NCBI GenBank assembly: GCA_050181465.1
Contig: JBFXDD010000004.1
Location: 128,641 to 192,640, forward strand
Direction of reading: 5' to 3'
Length of the DNA: 64,000 nucleotides
DNA from: JACRLW01 sp050181465
Lineage (GTDB): Bacteria > Planctomycetota > UBA1135 > UBA2386
The notes beneath the pieces are model-generated. The model was given only the letters and a program-made list of their open reading frames with translations, was not told the DNA's origin and made no database searches. Every line of letters begins with the position of its first letter. The stretch's first letter is position 1. Positions 18,070-27,905 of the stretch are shown piece after piece. Made by a program: the position numbers and the translations under genes.

Positions 18070-19800
18070 ATGAAGCCAGAGCGCCTGCCAGGACGAGTGC
18101 CCGATCCGGACCCTCGCGAGCGCGCGCTGGCACGGACGCTGGGCCAGCCCGATCTGCTGGCACGCGTTCTCCTCGCCCGGGGCCACGACGATCTCGAGCG
18201 CGCTCGCGCGGTGCTCCGCCCCGACCTCGGCACTCTGGCAGATCCCTACTCCTTCACGCAGATGGGGCGCGCGGTCGAGCGCGTGCGGACGGCGATCCAG
18301 CGCGGCGAGCGCATCCTGGTGCACGGCGACTACGACGTGGACGGGATCAGCGGCACCGTCCTGCTCACCGAGTTCCTGGCCCTGATGGAGGTCGACGCGC
18401 GCGCCTACATCCCCGATCGACGCGACGGCTACTCCTTCACCGAAGCTTCCCAGCGCGCGATCGCCGAAGGCGGCTACACGCTGTGCATCTCGGTCGACAA
18501 CGGCACCAACGCCGTCGATCGCATCGCGCGCATCCAGGCGGCGGGCTGCGACGTGATCGTCACCGATCATCACGGCACCTCGGAACACGTCGCGCAAGCC
18601 CATGCGGTGCTGAACCCGCGCCTGCCCGACGCCGGCTATCCCGATCGCGACCTCGCCGGCTGCGGCGTCGCGTTTCGCTTCGCAGCCGCCATCGCGCAGG
18701 CCTTCTCCACCGGACGACGGCCGACGGAGGAGTTCCAGCGCTTCCTCGTCGACGCGATGGCCTACGTCGCACTCGGCACGATCGCCGACGTCGCGCCGCT
18801 GCGCGGTGAGAATCGAGCGATGGTGTTTCACGGCCTGCGCGCGCTGGCGCAGAGCCGCAACCCGGGGATCCGCGCGCTGCTCGACGTCGCCGGGTACTCG
18901 AATCGCGTCCCGGAAGCCGACGAAGTCGCCTTCCGCATCGCGCCGATGATCAACGCCGCGGGCCGCATGGGGACCGCACTCGACGCGGTGCAACTGCTGC
19001 GCGCGCGCGGCTACCAGGAAGCGCAGGAAGCGGCCAAGCGACTGGAGACCCACAACGAGCATCGCCGGAAGGTCGAGCGCGAACTGGTCGAGCGAGTGAT
19101 GGAGCAGGCCAGTCGGCACGACGAGAAGATCCTCGTGCTCGGCGGCGACGACTGGCACCCCGGCGTTCTCGGGATCGTCGCGGCACGACTCGCCGAGACC
19201 CGCGGTCGACCGGCGATCCTGATCTCCTTCGACGGCGACGTCGGCCGCGGTTCGGGCCGCTCACCCGGCGGCATCCACCTGCGGGAGGCGATGCGGGCGT
19301 GCGGCCACCTCTTGGTCAGCTACGGTGGTCACGCAGCCGCGGCGGGCCTCGAGATTCGTCGCGACCGCCTCGACGAATTCCGCGAGGCGATCAACGCCGT
19401 CGCCGACGACAAGCTCGAGCCGCCGCCGCGAATCGATGTGGACGGCCACGCGGACCTCAGTGAACTCGAGATCCGCGACGTGCGCGCGCTCGACCAACTC
19501 GGCCCCTTCGGTGTTGGCAACCCGCGACCGTCCTTCCTCACGCGCGGCGCCACCGTCGTCGGCACGCCGTGGGTCGATCCACGCGGCGGCGATCTCCGCT
19601 TCAAGGTCAGCCAGGGCGGAGTCGTGCGGCCGGCGCGCATGCGCTTCGGCAGTCGCATGCTCGATCCCTTGCTCGAGCGATCCGGCCCGATCGACCTCGT
19701 CTACTGCCCGAAGATCACGCTGCGGGCCGAAGACGGCGGCGTCGAGCTTGCCGTCATCCACTTCGGCGATGCGGCGTCGCCTCCCCACCTCACCGCCTGA
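18070..19800 (+). CDS. recJ: Single-stranded-DNA-specific exonuclease RecJ
   Basis: 576 residues, as in E. coli (577). The DHH phosphoesterase motifs are HGDYDVDGISG (about residue 81), SVDNGTNA and TDHHGTSE. The DHHA1 part has GRGSGRSPGGIHL and the SYGGHAAAAG motif, and a C-terminal OB-like domain follows. RecJ degrades single-stranded DNA 5'-3' in recombination and mismatch repair. ATG 18070 starts the family-typical sequence. It leads a plus-strand run with the DUF368 gene and polA. Confidence 0.95.
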   Translation: MKPERLPGRVPDPDPRERALARTLGQPDLLARVLLARGHDDLERARAVLRPDLGTLADPYSFTQMGRAVERVRTAIQRGERILVHGDYDVDGISGTVLLTEFLALMEVDARAYIPDRRDGYSFTEASQRAIAEGGYTLCISVDNGTNAVDRIARIQAAGCDVIVTDHHGTSEHVAQAHAVLNPRLPDAGYPDRDLAGCGVAFRFAAAIAQAFSTGRRPTEEFQRFLVDAMAYVALGTIADVAPLRGENRAMVFHGLRALAQSRNPGIRALLDVAGYSNRVPEADEVAFRIAPMINAAGRMGTALDAVQLLRARGYQEAQEAAKRLETHNEHRRKVERELVERVMEQASRHDEKILVLGGDDWHPGVLGIVAARLAETRGRPAILISFDGDVGRGSGRSPGGIHLREAMRACGHLLVSYGGHAAAAGLEIRRDRLDEFREAINAVADDKLEPPPRIDVDGHADLSELEIRDVRALDQLGPFGVGNPRPSFLTRGATVVGTPWVDPRGGDLRFKVSQGGVVRPARMRFGSRMLDPLLERSGPIDLVYCPKITLRAEDGGVELAVIHFGDAASPPHLTA

Positions 19801-19809
19801 GTAACGCGC

Positions 19810-20748
19810 TTGATCGTTCGCGACGACCTGTTGAACTTCACCCGCGGCGGCCTGATGGGCTGCGCGGACATCGTGCCCGGAGTGTCCGGCGGCACGGTGG
19901 CTCTGATCCTCGGCATCTACGAGCGGCTGATCGGCGCGATCAGTCGAGTCGACACGATCGCGCTCGGTGCCCTTCGCCGCGGGGCTCTGCGCGAGTTCGC
20001 GCAGCGCATCGACCTGCGGTTCCTCGTCGGACTCGGCCTCGGCATCGCTGTCGCGCTGCTCGCGCTGGGCAGCACGATGCACTTCCTGCTCGAGCATCAC
20101 CGCGAGCGGACCCTCGCCGCGTTCTTCGGCATGATCATCGCGTCGACGATCCTCGTTCTGCGCGAGATCGACGGGTGGAAGGCCGGCACGGCAGTCGCCT
20201 TCGTCGGCGGCGTCGGCTTCGCGTACTGGCTCGTGGGCTTGCCGGTCTTCGAAGATCCGCCGCGGGGCCTGCCGTGGATCTTCGTGTGCGGGATGGTCGC
20301 GATCTGCGCGATGATCCTGCCCGGAATCAGCGGCGCCTTCATCCTGCTGATCCTGGGCGAGTACTACGAAGTCACGGGAGTGCTGAAGGAGTTCGCGAGC
20401 GGTCGGTTCACCGGCGCGAACATCGCGCTGGTCGCAACCTTCGCTGTCGGTGCGCTCATCGGCCTATTGAGCTTCAGCCGAGTGCTTCGCTGGCTCTTGC
20501 GCGCCGCGAAGTCGGTGACGATGGCCGTGCTCGCGGGGTTCATGCTCGGCTCGCTGCGCAAGATCTGGCCCTTCCAGATCGACACCACTCCTGGTGAAGT
20601 CGACTTCAAGCACAAGATCTTCGACAACGTCACCCCCGACTGGTCCGCCGGATCCACGTGGATGACGGTCATGGTCGGCGTGGTCGCCGGCGTGTTCGTG
20701 TTGTTGCTCGAGCGCACCGCCGCTCGAACCAACGGTGCGAAGTCATGA
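19810..20748 (+). CDS. DUF368 membrane protein (PopT-type polyprenyl-phosphate transporter)
   Basis: 312 residues, TTG start at 19810. About eight to nine hydrophobic segments are seen. GCADIVPGVSGGTVALILGIYERL and the mirrored MILPGISGAFILLILGEYYE are the two inverted-repeat signature motifs of DUF368. Members in Gram-negative and Gram-positive bacteria (PopT) have been shown to recycle undecaprenyl phosphate across the membrane; applying that here is inference, but fits a genome with the dcw cluster seen further on. The stop overlaps the polA start as ATGA. Confidence 0.85.
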   Translation: MIVRDDLLNFTRGGLMGCADIVPGVSGGTVALILGIYERLIGAISRVDTIALGALRRGALREFAQRIDLRFLVGLGLGIAVALLALGSTMHFLLEHHRERTLAAFFGMIIASTILVLREIDGWKAGTAVAFVGGVGFAYWLVGLPVFEDPPRGLPWIFVCGMVAICAMILPGISGAFILLILGEYYEVTGVLKEFASGRFTGANIALVATFAVGALIGLLSFSRVLRWLLRAAKSVTMAVLAGFMLGSLRKIWPFQIDTTPGEVDFKHKIFDNVTPDWSAGSTWMTVMVGVVAGVFVLLLERTAARTNGAKS

Positions 20749-23474
20749 GTTCGAAGCGGCCGCGCCTGTTTCTCATCGACGGCACGGCGCTGGCCTACCG
20801 CTCGTACTTCGCGTTCGCGTCGTCGTCGCGCGGCGGCCTGAGTCGTCGTGACGGTCATCCCACCGGTGCGACGTTCGGCTTCACGATCACGCTGCGATCG
20901 TTGCTCGAACGCGAGAAGCCCGACGCCATCGCCGTCGCCTTCGACGGCTCGCGTGAGGATCTCGAGCGCACGAAGATCTACCCGGAGTACAAGTCCACGC
21001 GCGAGAAGGCGCCCGAGGACATGCTCGCACAGTTCGGCGACATCGAGCGCGTCGTCACAGCGCACGGGATCGCGACCGTCGACAGTCCCGGCCATGAAGC
21101 CGACGACGTGATCGGCACCCTCGCCGTGCAAGGTCGCGACCACGGCTACGAGGTGTTCATCGTCACCGGCGACAAGGACTTCGCCCAGCTCGTCGATCCC
21201 CACATCCGTCTGTGGAACCTGCGCAGCAGCACCACCGCGCCCGAGATCATCGACGAGAACGGCGTGCGCGAGAAGTTCGGCGTGGGCCCGAGCAGCATGA
21301 TCGACCTGCTCGCGCTGATGGGCGACTCGTCGGACAACGTGCCGGGAGTTCCCAAGGTCGGCCCGAAGACGGCCAGCAAACTCCTCGCCGACTACGGCTC
21401 CCTCGAGGGGATCTACGAGCACATCGATGAGGTCAAGCCCCCGTCGATCCAAACCTCGTTGCGCGAGAACCGCGAACTCGCCGATCTGTCGCGGCACCTG
21501 GTCACGATCCGCACCGACGTGCCGCTCACCCGCGAACTCGAGTCGATCGGGCCGGCCGCGCCGGATGCCGCGAGCCTGCGCGCCTTGTTCACCGAGTTGG
21601 AGTTCGACACGCTCGCTCGCAGTGTGGAAGCTCCCAAGGCGGATGTCGGTCGTCAGGACTACCACATCGTGCGCACCAAGAGGGAGCTGGAAGACCTGCT
21701 ACGCACTCTGCGCGACGCCGGCACCTTCGCGGTCGACACCGAGACCACCAGCCTCGATCCGATGCGCGCCGAGGTCGTCGGGATGTCCTTCGCGTGCGAA
21801 GACGGCGTGGCGTGGTACGTCCCGCTCAACTTGGAACCGTCGATCCTCAGCGAAGGTGCCGACGCCGTGCTCGCCGCAGTCAGACCGTTGCTCGAGGACG
21901 CTGCGCTGCGGAAGGTCGGACAGAACGCGAAGTACGACATGCATGTGTTCGCGAATGCCGGCATCGCGATGCGCGGGCTGTGTTTCGACACGATGCTCGC
22001 GTCGTACCTGCTCTCACCGGGAATCGGGCAGCACAACCTCGACGCGCTCGCGCGCCGTTACTTCGACTACGAGAAGATCCCTACCAAGCAGTTGCTCGGC
22101 ACGGGCAAGTCGCAGATCACCTTCGACAAGGTCGAGATCGATCTCGCCGGTCGTTACGCCGCCGAGGACGCCGACTTCACATGGCGCCTGTTCGGTGTGC
22201 TGCAGAAGGGGCTGCGCGAGGCTTCGCTGGAAGGCATCTTGTCGGAGTTGGAGCTGCCGTTGGTCGAGGTGCTGCTCGCGATGGAGCGCGAGGGCATCGC
22301 GGTCGACCTCGCACATCTCGATCGACTCGGCCAACGCATGCGGGCGGAGACCGCGCGCCTCGAAGCGCGGATCCACGAGCGCGCGGGTGGTCCCTTCAAT
22401 CTCAACTCGCCCGCGCAGATCGGCGAGGTGCTGTTCGATCGGCTGGCCGTCCACAAAGCTGCAGGGATTCGCCCGAAGAAGACCAAGACCGGGCAGTGGA
22501 AGACCGATGCGGAGATGCTGGAGCAACTCGCGCCGCATCATGAAGTGCCGCACCTGCTGATGGAGTGGCGGCAGCTCAGCAAGTTGCTCGGCACCTGGGT
22601 CGAGCCCTTGCCGGAATCGGTCAATCCGCACACCGGTCGGATCCACACGTCCTTCCACCAGGCGGTCGCGGCGACTGGCCGATTGTCGTCGGACAATCCG
22701 AACCTCCAGAACATCCCCATCCGCACCGAATGGGGTCGCGAAGTGCGCCGCGCCTTCGTGGCCCGCGCGAAGGGTTGGAAGCTGCTCTCGGCCGACTACA
22801 GCCAGATCGAGCTGCGCATCCTCGCGCACGTCGCACAGGATCGCGCGTTGATCGATGCATTCCAGAGCGGTGAGGACATCCACACGAAGACCGCGTCCCG
22901 CGTGCACGGGTTGTTGCCCGGAATGGTCACGCCCGAGCTGCGTGCGCAGGCGAAGGTCATCAACTACGGCATCGTCTACGGGATGGGCGCGTCGCGGCTG
23001 GCGTCGGAGACCGGGATGACGGCGGTCGAAGCGCGCAAGTTCATCGATGCCTACTTCGCGGCGTTTCCGGGCGTGAAGTCCTGGCTCGACGGCACGTTGG
23101 CGAAGGCGCGCGAGACCCGCGAAGTCCACACGCTGTTCGGTCGCCGACGTCCGCTGCCCGACATCGACGCCGACAGCGTGCCGCTGCGCGTGGCCGCCGA
23201 GAACATGGCGGTGAACACGCCGATCCAAGGCACGGCGGCGGACATCGTGAAGCGCGCGATGCTGGCGGTGCACAGCGCACTGTGCGAGCGAGAGTTGCGC
23301 GCGCGGCTGCTGCTCTCGGTCCATGACGAGCTCGTCCTGGACGTCCCCGACGAAGAGATCCGCGAAGTCAGCGAGCTGGTGAACACCTGCATGGCCGGCG
23401 CCGCTGCGTTGAGCGTGCCGCTCGAGGTCAGCCTTGGGACTGGTGACGACTGGTTGTCGGCGCACGGCGGCTGA
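20745..23474 (+). CDS. polA: DNA polymerase I
   Basis: 909 residues. The N-terminal 5'-3' exonuclease/FEN domain begins RLFLIDGTALAYRSYFAF. The 3'-5' proofreading domain keeps its acidic motif (FAVDTETTSLDP), so it should be active. The polymerase domain has motif A LLSADYSQIELR, motif B KVINYGIVYGM and motif C LSVHDELVLDV. It fills gaps in repair and removes primers. The ATG at 20745 is fixed by the ATGA overlap with the upstream DUF368 gene and by the family N-terminus. Confidence 0.97.
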   Translation: MSSKRPRLFLIDGTALAYRSYFAFASSSRGGLSRRDGHPTGATFGFTITLRSLLEREKPDAIAVAFDGSREDLERTKIYPEYKSTREKAPEDMLAQFGDIERVVTAHGIATVDSPGHEADDVIGTLAVQGRDHGYEVFIVTGDKDFAQLVDPHIRLWNLRSSTTAPEIIDENGVREKFGVGPSSMIDLLALMGDSSDNVPGVPKVGPKTASKLLADYGSLEGIYEHIDEVKPPSIQTSLRENRELADLSRHLVTIRTDVPLTRELESIGPAAPDAASLRALFTELEFDTLARSVEAPKADVGRQDYHIVRTKRELEDLLRTLRDAGTFAVDTETTSLDPMRAEVVGMSFACEDGVAWYVPLNLEPSILSEGADAVLAAVRPLLEDAALRKVGQNAKYDMHVFANAGIAMRGLCFDTMLASYLLSPGIGQHNLDALARRYFDYEKIPTKQLLGTGKSQITFDKVEIDLAGRYAAEDADFTWRLFGVLQKGLREASLEGILSELELPLVEVLLAMEREGIAVDLAHLDRLGQRMRAETARLEARIHERAGGPFNLNSPAQIGEVLFDRLAVHKAAGIRPKKTKTGQWKTDAEMLEQLAPHHEVPHLLMEWRQLSKLLGTWVEPLPESVNPHTGRIHTSFHQAVAATGRLSSDNPNLQNIPIRTEWGREVRRAFVARAKGWKLLSADYSQIELRILAHVAQDRALIDAFQSGEDIHTKTASRVHGLLPGMVTPELRAQAKVINYGIVYGMGASRLASETGMTAVEARKFIDAYFAAFPGVKSWLDGTLAKARETREVHTLFGRRRPLPDIDADSVPLRVAAENMAVNTPIQGTAADIVKRAMLAVHSALCERELRARLLLSVHDELVLDVPDEEIREVSELVNTCMAGAAALSVPLEVSLGTGDDWLSAHGG

Positions 23475-23582
23475 GCGCTCCGCCGTAATGCTGATGCGAC
23501 CGCGCCTTGGCGGTCGGTCCGCCCGACCGCGCTCGCGATCGTGTCGTACACTCCTACGACCCTTTTCCCAGGACCGACCCCA

Positions 23583-24164
23583 ATGCGCTGTTTCCTCCCC
23601 GCCCTGCTGGCCCTCGCCATCGCGCCCGCCGCGAGCGCTGATCGCTTCTACCTCGGCACCGCCGAGACCGCGGCGAAGTTCACCCACGGCAACCCCGACT
23701 TCATCCAGGGTGTCCTGCTCAGCGAGACCGCGACGGAGTACGTGATCCGAGTCGAAGGCGGTGAGGTCACCCTGGCGAAGTCCGCCGTTTGGAAGGTGGA
23801 AGCCGACGGCTTGACCGCCGAAACCCTCCAGAAGATCGAGGCCGACAAAGCGCCGGAATTGGCGCGAGCCAACCAGGCACGGCGATCGGCACTTGGCTCG
23901 TGGCATGACTCGTGGATGTCGCGGGTGCGCGAAGCGCGCGCGACCGAGGCCTCGGCCCAGCGCGTTGGCGCGAACGTGAGTGAAGCCACCGCGAGCACCG
24001 TTCGGGTCGGCTACGACCCCGTGCTCGACGTCGCGATCGACAACGCGGTCGGCTCCGCGGTCTCGCGTACCGTGCAGCGCGAGTTGGGTGGAGTGATCCG
24101 CCCAGCCGTCGAGCGAGAACTGCGCGACGTTCGCCGCAATCTGCGCGACGCGTTGCGGCGCTGA
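23583..24164 (+). CDS. Exported protein of unknown function
   Basis: 193 residues. Signal peptide MRCFLPALLALAIAPAASA, then a short beta-rich part (FIQGVLLSETATEYVIRVEGGEVTLAKSAVWKVE) that resembles small domains describing a setting or bound ligand, and a helical, Arg/Glu-rich C-terminal half with VSRTVQREL and VERELRDVRRNLRD. No family was recognised. ATG 23583 gives the signal peptide directly. It ends about 120 bp before the 24286 repeat. Confidence 0.65.
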   Translation: MRCFLPALLALAIAPAASADRFYLGTAETAAKFTHGNPDFIQGVLLSETATEYVIRVEGGEVTLAKSAVWKVEADGLTAETLQKIEADKAPELARANQARRSALGSWHDSWMSRVREARATEASAQRVGANVSEATASTVRVGYDPVLDVAIDNAVGSAVSRTVQRELGGVIRPAVERELRDVRRNLRDALRR

Positions 24165-24285
24165 TTCGTCGATCGCGCGCGCACCGCCTGGCCCGCCAGG
24201 GGGCCGAGTCGCGCACATTCACTCGCGCGGTGCCGAACGCCGCAGCAACGCAGCGACGCAGCGACGACTTCGAGCCGTCGTCGCC

Positions 24286-24469
24286 CTAACCCGGATGCTT
24301 CGTGAACGTCGTCGCGAGATCGCCGCAGGTCGATGTCCGGCAAGGAGCTGCGGCGGTCGACGACCGAAGCGTAGCTGTAGCTACGCTGCCAGGGAGGAGC
24401 CGACGGAGCGACGCCGCCGGGCGCGACTTGTGGCGATCGCAGCAGCCGTTCACGAAGAATCCGGGCTAG
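24286..24469 (+). repeat. 184-bp palindromic repeat with CTAG ends, copy 1
   Basis: The element begins CTAACCCGGATGCTTCGTGA and ends in its inverse, AATCCGGGCTAG, so the termini form inverted repeats of about 22 bp. A perfect 18-nt hairpin centre (GCGTAGCTGTAGCTACGC, 24368-24385) sits exactly at the midpoint, and further matching blocks such as GCGATCGC lie symmetrically, so the whole element is an imperfect foldback. Full copies recur at 30579 (inverted) and as a tandem pair at 54675 and 54855. No transposase is inside. The final CTAG supplies the TAG stop of the sigma-like gene on the minus strand. Confidence 0.85.
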
Positions 24470-25002
24470 GCGGTCGGCAACAGGCTCTCGCGGAGTCCCG
24501 CGGCGCGCCGACCGATGGTCCTCAGCATCCTTCGCAGTGCGAATGGGGCCATACCGATCGAACGAGCGTTGCCCTTGATCGTGTCGCAGGGATCCAGAAC
24601 TTCGACCACGTGTCTCTGCTTCCGAGTGAGTCGGACTTCGGGGTGCTGCCGGAGAACGATCATGACCGCGTTGAAGTCCACCGCTGAGTGACGATGCACG
24701 CCGGCAGAAAGCAACTCGACATCTACGAAAGCAGCCTTTCGACAACGCCTCCGCTTGCAACTCAATGCGAAGTTCCGTCCGACTCGGCGAGCCCAAGACG
24801 TCAGGCTGTTTATCGATTCGCCGGCGCTCGAGACACGCATGAACGCATCCACTGCGTGATCGCCCGCGATCTCCGCGGAAACGTCATCAGCCAATATGGC
24901 GCGAGCGGCGCGATAGGCGGCCTCACGGACGACCACTTCAGGCGTGTCCTGCGGGCTGCCGACCTGTTCACGCTCGATTGCGTGGGATCGTCTCCCGACC
25001 AT
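24466..25002 (-). CDS. Sigma-70-like (ECF-type) RNA polymerase sigma factor, divergent
   Basis: 178 residues. VDAFMRVSSAGESINSLTSWARRVGRNFALSCKRRR resembles the end of sigma region 2 (the usual W..R.ARN.A.....R pattern), and LTRKQRHVVEVL ... TIKGNARSIGMAPFALRRMLRTI resembles a region 4 helix-turn-helix. Conservation is weak, so this could be a regulator derived from a sigma factor. The TAG stop at 24466-24468 is the CTAG end of the adjacent 184-bp repeat, so the last residues may have been set by its insertion. It reads in the same direction as the three exported-protein genes upstream. Confidence 0.55.
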   Translation of the reverse strand: MVGRRSHAIEREQVGSPQDTPEVVVREAAYRAARAILADDVSAEIAGDHAVDAFMRVSSAGESINSLTSWARRVGRNFALSCKRRRCRKAAFVDVELLSAGVHRHSAVDFNAVMIVLRQHPEVRLTRKQRHVVEVLDPCDTIKGNARSIGMAPFALRRMLRTIGRRAAGLRESLLPTA

Positions 25003-25169
25003 CGGCCCCGAGGGTATTTATTGCCCGAAGTCGAATCAAGATTGGGGGAAGCGGCGATCAGGGGTACTCCGGTCGGCCTTTCCGGCCCCCAATGGCACCG
25101 GCTGGTCCGCGACGACGGTACGGCCGGGAACTTTCCGCCTGGACACGCCGCCCAGCGCCTCGGCAAGGG

Positions 25170-25985
25170 TCACTGCCCGTGGGCGAGCCACCGGAGCGCT
25201 CGAGGTGACACCACTTCAGTGGAGCGATACTGCCACGGTGACCCAGAGGTCGCGGCACCCCCCCAATGCCCGACTGCCGCGGCCACGGGTCGCTGAGTCC
25301 ACTCCGACCGCAAGTGTCGCCAGTGCGTGCTCGGCGTCCGCTCGGATACGTCCCCGACCGGACAAACGACCGCACGCGACGTCCCGAACATCCACCACGC
25401 CACGATCCTGGGGTCGCCATGTCTCGGACTGGCATACGACATGATCGGCGTAGCAGAGCTTTCGAGGCCAAGAAACGCCTCGATGCCGATCAATGGCGGT
25501 TGGAGACGATGACATCCGCTTGGAGCACGATCCAAGACATCGGCCGGATCGACGGCTTGACCGCTCACCGTCAGCATCCACGGCGTCACCGATCCTTCCA
25601 TCTCCAGGAGACCTTCGATCGTGACTTCGAATCGTCCGATCTTGCGCAGTCGAATGTCCGCGACGATCTCTACGTGACCCGACGTCGTCTCCACTGCTAC
25701 CGAGGCCCCAGGGCCGTCCAGTTTCACGAGCCGCGGGATTCCGGTCACACGAACAGATACGCCAGTGCAGTCGCATGATCGGTGTTGCAGCCGGACGCCG
25801 CGTAGCTTGTCTACGGCGATCGGGAAACACACCCTCAGCGGCGCATCGACTACCGCGCAGTCCACGACGCGCAACCAACGCGATGCCTCGGCACATGTCG
25901 CTGCGGACGGCAAGTCACTGGAACAAGCGGTGGCCAGCACGGCCACGATCCAAAACTCACCGAATCTGCGACCGCGCCTGGTCAT
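25170..25985 (-). CDS. Exported DUF1573-like lipoprotein
   Basis: 271 residues. The N-terminus FGEFWIVAVLATACSSD is a likely lipoprotein signal with the lipidated cysteine in ATAC. The middle carries RLQHRSCDCTGVSV, matching the SCxCT motif of DUF1573 domains, followed by an immunoglobulin-like pattern (GRFEVTIEGLLEM). The C-terminal 90 residues have no recognised features. ATG 25985 overlaps the end of the next gene upstream by 29 bp. Function is unknown; DUF1573 domains are common in exported planctomycetal and Bacteroidetes proteins. Confidence 0.6.
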   Translation of the reverse strand: MTRRGRRFGEFWIVAVLATACSSDLPSAATCAEASRWLRVVDCAVVDAPLRVCFPIAVDKLRGVRLQHRSCDCTGVSVRVTGIPRLVKLDGPGASVAVETTSGHVEIVADIRLRKIGRFEVTIEGLLEMEGSVTPWMLTVSGQAVDPADVLDRAPSGCHRLQPPLIGIEAFLGLESSATPIMSYASPRHGDPRIVAWWMFGTSRAVVCPVGDVSERTPSTHWRHLRSEWTQRPVAAAVGHWGGAATSGSPWQYRSTEVVSPRALRWLAHGQ

Positions 25986-27843
25986 CGACGATCTGGCCCG
26001 TCGCGTCCAACTCACATCGTCCGATGCGTACCCCATCACGCCACAATTCCAAAATCCGCTGGCAACCCGGCGCGAGCCATAGATCCACGTTTCCTTGCCC
26101 ATCAACTCGTCCGCTGGCAAAGTTCGGCCATCCTAGTACCGGCAGACTGGGAATACTCGTCGCCAGTTGGACGCCTTGCTCTCGCCACCGCTTCGGGATG
26201 ACTGCGGAGATCTGCTCGAACGGCTGCAGTGCCAGTGCGAAAGTCAGGGGTGCGGAATCATGAGGCACGTGAATCGTGGACTCGCCGCCGCCGCCATCGC
26301 AGAAGTAGATCATCCGATGACTTCCCGGAGCCAGGAACAGTCCATATGGACCGTGAGGCGGCCCGATCCATCGACGTTCCCAAGAGCCTGGGGCCGTTTC
26401 GACGCATATCTCAGCGACCCTCGAGAACCCATCTCGGTTGGAGAGTCCGCGAAACTCGATCTGTACGAACGTTCCTGATGCAGCTCGGAGCTCGAGGGCT
26501 CGAACCTTCTCCGGGTCCACCCTCACGACGGGTGATCGCCAGACGCGACCGGCGATCTCTCGGGTACTGGCTTGAATCTCATACTCGAAACCGGCGACGA
26601 GTAGGGCAACCGCGGCGCCGGCGGCGTCGGTGTGGAATACCTCTTCGTGGAAGTCGGACCTCGACGTATGGTCCGTGCTTCGACACACCACGGCTGCCCG
26701 CGACAGTGGCTGGCCGCTCGCCTCATCGACAAGCTCGACGCGAACCGCCCGGTTCCCAGGTAGTCCTCGCGACCATTCGATGACCGATCGGCCATCGAGA
26801 ATTCGACCCCGCAGCCGGAGACCACTGCTCGTGATTCTCCCCTCGCACACAAAGTCATCGATCGCGCTCACAAACTCGATGTGACCGGTTGGATTCACGT
26901 CGAGTTCTTCCGAACTTCCTCGCATCACCTGGGGGCCGGGCACCCGCTGGACCCTCACCGTCCCCGGAGATCCCATCTCACCGCTTGCGAGGTATCGCTG
27001 AAGCTTCGTGGGAACATGAATTCCTGCGGCGAGTGAGTCACGAAAGTGGCGAATCGAGCTGTAACGAAGTAGCGCCACTCCGACACCTCGACGATCGACG
27101 ACGTCGAGCAAGACGGCCCCCCGCAATTTGGTGATCGGCCCAACCATCGATCTGAGCGTGACCGCACCCATGGCGGAGTCGATGCTGCCGATGACCCGCA
27201 GTTGCCAGTCCAGGTCCGCCGGATGTGGCACTTCGGCGACGTGCAATTCGAGAGTGAGCGGATACTCCGGCGCGACCGCGAAGTCGAGGGTTCCGCGAGC
27301 TTCCCAGTCGGGATCGCTGGGATCGAGGATTTCGATCACGGGTTCGGGATCGAGGGGCAACACGTCCTCGAAGTACGTGAACGAACGATCCGGAGAAGGG
27401 ACCTGAATGACGGTCCACACCTCTCCGAAGTGCTGACGTGGAACCAGGACTTCGAAGACGCCGCGATCGTCGGTCTGAGTCCAAACGCCCGTCGCGAAGA
27501 TCGGATCCATACCGTCCTTCTGCCGACGCCATCCGCCGACGGGTAACACTCTCAGCTGCTGATGCCCGGCTGGTGCACCGCGAGCGGTGATGCGGCCGCG
27601 AATCGCCACCATCTCGGTCGACGGTGGCGTGGCCGTCGCGCGCTGTAGTCGAGTACGCGCGGGCTCATCTTGACGGACGGCGGCCCCGGGAATCAGAGCA
27701 GTCTGTCGGACAGCAGTCCCGCGGTCGACGTTCGCATCGTCGGGATCATGGCTGGCGGGAGACCCGATTCTCCACCAGAGCACGAGGACCGCTGCAAGAA
27801 CGAGCGTGAGAAAGCCCCAAGACCCCGCTGACGAACTTCGCAT
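25957..27843 (-). CDS. Large exported protein with carboxypeptidase-regulatory-like features
   Basis: 628 residues. A single N-terminal membrane segment (GFLTLVLAAVLVLWW) is followed by an extracytoplasmic region. At least two stretches resemble carboxypeptidase regulatory/SpaA-like beta-sandwiches: IRGRITARGAPAGHQQLRV ... DDRGVFEVLVP and VRVELVDEASGQPLSRAAVVC ... TDAAGAAVALL. No catalytic motif is visible. ATG 27843 directly follows a GTG at 27846; either may be used. Neighbouring codons are less GC-biased than in the flanking housekeeping genes. Cotranscription with the lipoprotein and sigma-like genes is likely from spacing. Confidence 0.65.
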   Translation of the reverse strand: MRSSSAGSWGFLTLVLAAVLVLWWRIGSPASHDPDDANVDRGTAVRQTALIPGAAVRQDEPARTRLQRATATPPSTEMVAIRGRITARGAPAGHQQLRVLPVGGWRRQKDGMDPIFATGVWTQTDDRGVFEVLVPRQHFGEVWTVIQVPSPDRSFTYFEDVLPLDPEPVIEILDPSDPDWEARGTLDFAVAPEYPLTLELHVAEVPHPADLDWQLRVIGSIDSAMGAVTLRSMVGPITKLRGAVLLDVVDRRGVGVALLRYSSIRHFRDSLAAGIHVPTKLQRYLASGEMGSPGTVRVQRVPGPQVMRGSSEELDVNPTGHIEFVSAIDDFVCEGRITSSGLRLRGRILDGRSVIEWSRGLPGNRAVRVELVDEASGQPLSRAAVVCRSTDHTSRSDFHEEVFHTDAAGAAVALLVAGFEYEIQASTREIAGRVWRSPVVRVDPEKVRALELRAASGTFVQIEFRGLSNRDGFSRVAEICVETAPGSWERRWIGPPHGPYGLFLAPGSHRMIYFCDGGGGESTIHVPHDSAPLTFALALQPFEQISAVIPKRWREQGVQLATSIPSLPVLGWPNFASGRVDGQGNVDLWLAPGCQRILELWRDGVRIGRCELDATGQIVDDQARSQIR

Positions 27844-27905
27844 CACGAATGAGACTCCGTGCTGCGGCTGTCTTGGTCACTCATCGACAAAGGTCCGGTG
27901 GAGCT

